Below, one piece after another: positions 22,599-24,550 of a DNA stretch of 24,550 nucleotides. The DNA comes from HGM04593 sp964423665. Lineage in GTDB: Bacteria; Bacteroidota; Bacteroidia; Bacteroidales; Bacteroidaceae. Numbering within the stretch: position 1 is the stretch's first letter; every line of letters begins with the position of its first letter. Under the pieces are notes generated by a model. That model saw only the letters and a list, made by a program, of their open reading frames with translations, had not been told where the DNA came from and did no database searches. The position numbers were made by a program, and so were the translations under genes. The stretch is taken from contig CAYRFX010000029.1 in assembly GCA_964423665.1 (NCBI GenBank), forward strand, positions 1 to 24,550, written 5' to 3'.

Positions 22599-24473
22599 TT
22601 ACTTTGTTTTGTATATCATCTTCACAGGTTTGTAGCAAATGTTGTCCCACTTATTCAACACCGTACCCTTGTCGGTGTCAAATGCCCATACGCTACCATT
22701 CTTGCCTTCCTGAGCCGGTTCATAGAAAGAGACATAAGTAACATTCTGGTCGGCACTCATCTCAAAGCCTGTAATTACAGCAGTTTCACTGCCAACGGTG
22801 AGATGCGTTGTTGCCGCTGTAATCTGCTGTGTTGTGGTGTAGTTCCACTTGCGCACTTTGTTACCCTCGGCATAGAACATTGAAAGATAAGTCTTGCTGG
22901 CAATACATGGGGTGTTCTCGTCGATGAACAATTCGTTAGGACCAATCATAGAGAAGCCTCCATTATCAAGCAGGATAAAACCGGTATCATATTTACCCCA
23001 AAAACAACTCTCTATAATACTTCTGTAATACATTTTGTCTTTTTTAGTGAGAACAATAACCTCATAACCATCAAGCTTGATTTGCTCGGCAGAGGCTCTG
23101 ATAGTAACCATAGTCACAAATTCCTTACCGGCAAAATAGTTCAAAGAGGAAAAATTCTCATTTGTACGCGACAAGTGGCGTTCAGTACTCATATAGAAAG
23201 GGCCATAGCCACCATTATAAAGGTTGGCAAGAGCCTTTGCATCTTTATCCCACACAACCATTGCATAGCGACCGCCTCCATCGTCAAAGTGAGTTGCCTG
23301 CGAATAGGTGTATGCAAGCTTTTGAGAAGGCTCCACGGCTGCATTTGTTACCGAGAAGTTATACATCTTGCCATCTTCAGAGAGCATGGAGAAAGGCAAC
23401 ACATAACCTGCATAGCTCGATGGCATAAGTATCTTTGTGGGCTTGAATGTGGGATACTCGGGCACGGTAAACATATTCTCCACGACAAAGGTCTTTTCGT
23501 TCAAATAGTAAATGGCAGGCGCATCACCTGTTGCACCACCACCCTGACAAGCTATAAAAACGGTTGCATCGGAATGAAGCATATCTATCGGGTTGTTGGC
23601 AAAATAGATATCCTCGTTGTTCAAGGTGAGCAACTCTTCGGTTGTAAAGGTACCTACCTCATCGGCATTGGCGGGTTTCTGCATGAAAGAGAGTACCGGA
23701 CGCCCGTTGTTGTCTGCGCTAAGCACCATAATACCTTCCTCATAAGAGTTTAACCATTCATTTGACACATTATTATAAACATAATATTTACCTTTCTCAA
23801 AGTTTAAATTGCCTGTAGGCAGCTTAAACTCAGCATCATCGATGTATTTACCACCAATATAGGCATTGGGTTTTTCCGCTTCATTGTATAACTTATCATT
23901 TACAAAAGCGTATTTATAGTTATTATAGGTAAAGAACGAAGAAAGAGCTGTGCCATTGTAATTTTCCAATGAGCCAATTTGCGAGTTGTTGAATATCAAC
24001 AAGAAACAATCGTAATTTGCGTGCAATTTTATCACATCACTCGTTGCATCTATTTCTATCTGCTCGTCAAATATAAAAGAGCATTTTTCTTGAATATTAT
24101 CACCATCGGCGGTTGATCTTCCAACAATGCGATAAGTACCAGTGTTCAATGTTACGAGGTCGTGATTTCCCCATACGCCATTAAAAGTATATACAACACC
24201 TGTGTTTACCTCTGTAAATGTGAGAGTGTATGTTGGTGCAACAAGTTCCCCACTTTTAATCTTTTCATAGAACTCATTAAACACGCCTTCGTTTGTTGTA
24301 GCACGGGACATTGCTCCACTATTAGATGTGTCGAGGGTGTAAATAAATGTAACTTTTACTTTATTGGGGTCTTGCAATTCCTCGCTGTCATAATTGTTAA
24401 CACAGGACACAAAAGCAAGTGTAGATATTATTACAAGAATAAATAACGCTAAAATTTTACATAGGAGTTTCAT
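22599..24473 (-). CDS. Large lipoprotein, PKD-like family
   Basis: 624 residues from the ATG at 24473; an in-frame TTG four codons earlier is less likely. Signal peptide with lipobox FVSC (Cys24). The first 140 residues resemble an Ig/PKD-like fold (VKVTFIYTLDTS, then a TYRIVGRSTADGDN segment). The remainder (about 170-620) holds repeated beta segments such as IYFANNPIDMLHSDATVFIACQ (abbreviated here: DATVFIACQG), LSMFYAEGNKVRKW and SVWAFDTDKGTV, which suggests a propeller-like domain. This layout is known from Bacteroides PKD-like lipoproteins, often next to SusC/SusD pairs, not seen here. Function unknown. Confidence 0.75.
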   Translation of the reverse strand: MKLLCKILALFILVIISTLAFVSCVNNYDSEELQDPNKVKVTFIYTLDTSNSGAMSRATTNEGVFNEFYEKIKSGELVAPTYTLTFTEVNTGVVYTFNGVWGNHDLVTLNTGTYRIVGRSTADGDNIQEKCSFIFDEQIEIDATSDVIKLHANYDCFLLIFNNSQIGSLENYNGTALSSFFTYNNYKYAFVNDKLYNEAEKPNAYIGGKYIDDAEFKLPTGNLNFEKGKYYVYNNVSNEWLNSYEEGIMVLSADNNGRPVLSFMQKPANADEVGTFTTEELLTLNNEDIYFANNPIDMLHSDATVFIACQGGGATGDAPAIYYLNEKTFVVENMFTVPEYPTFKPTKILMPSSYAGYVLPFSMLSEDGKMYNFSVTNAAVEPSQKLAYTYSQATHFDDGGGRYAMVVWDKDAKALANLYNGGYGPFYMSTERHLSRTNENFSSLNYFAGKEFVTMVTIRASAEQIKLDGYEVIVLTKKDKMYYRSIIESCFWGKYDTGFILLDNGGFSMIGPNELFIDENTPCIASKTYLSMFYAEGNKVRKWNYTTTQQITAATTHLTVGSETAVITGFEMSADQNVTYVSFYEPAQEGKNGSVWAFDTDKGTVLNKWDNICYKPVKMIYKTK

Positions 24474-24485
24474 AATCGTATCCAA

Positions 24486-24550
24486 GAGTTCGATTCACTA
24501 CTGTCCACTAAAAATTGTGGACGATTAAAAATTAAATAAACTTGGTTCAC
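24486..24550. other. Right-end intergenic with short inverted repeat
   Basis: GTCCAC (24503-24508) and GTGGAC (24517-24522) around TAAAAATT. No promoter matching the consensus was found upstream of the lipoprotein gene. It could be an operator or the edge of an insertion sequence outside the window. Confidence 0.3.

Noticed and set aside
1..24550. tRNA, rRNA or CRISPR arrays
   Set aside because: No cloverleaf-like segments with CCA-side signatures, no rRNA motifs and no regularly spaced repeats were found when reading both strands.

Overview
The window reads as chromosomal DNA from a member of the Bacteroidales (Bacteroides/Prevotella/Muribaculaceae breadth; I cannot fix the genus). The reasons are: Bacteroidetes-type promoters (TTTG-N19/20-TAnnTTTG) in front of several genes, little Shine-Dalgarno sequence, lipoproteins with Bacteroidetes export signals, DUF4199/DUF6452/DUF6048-type families, a 599-residue ribosomal protein S1, and a secreted protein ending in a T9SS-like C-terminal signature. 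It is ordinary core chromosome with accessory islands. No tRNA, rRNA, CRISPR array or complete mobile element was seen.

Left part (1-3530, mostly + strand). The tail of a sialic-acid/N-acetylhexosamine use operon (N-acylglucosamine 2-epimerase, MFS transporter, kelch-type mutarotase lipoprotein) ends in a strong hairpin. A promoter embedded in that hairpin drives a small secreted His/Pro-rich protein.

3727-7146 (- strand). A two-gene NAD/ADP-ribose module encodes a nucleotidyltransferase-NADAR fusion, then a stand-alone NADAR protein one base downstream. Its promoter is framed by two copies of the palindrome TTTGCGT-N7-ACGCAAA. Upstream and separately terminated is an operon of peptidase T and a fluoroacetyl-CoA-thioesterase-like hotdog protein.

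7301-10143. Enolase (+), an SGNH hydrolase (-), and a short structured RNA on the - strand, probably SRP RNA, with its own promoter and terminator. A long leader then leads into the next gene.

10144-16650. An 861-residue secreted beta-rich protein with ribosomal-protein-like codon bias and a textbook terminator. Next is a run of DUF4199 membrane protein, polyprenyl-phosphate-type glycosyltransferase, DUF6452-like lipoprotein and DUF6048-like outer membrane protein, then ApbE. ApbE converges on a MarC-family membrane protein, and a 44-bp perfect palindrome serves as shared terminator.

17357-22080. rpsA and rnz, followed by an ECF sigma factor, a single-pass membrane protein (probable anti-sigma) and a Spy/CpxP-like periplasmic protein. 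Two near-identical copies of an ECF-type promoter precede the sigma gene and the anti-sigma gene, which suggests an autoregulated envelope-stress module. The right end holds two lipoprotein genes on the - strand.

The strongest candidates for something under-described are the twin-operator NADAR operon and the twin-promoter ECF module. Domain names and family assignments rest on reading motifs by eye; no database search was possible.
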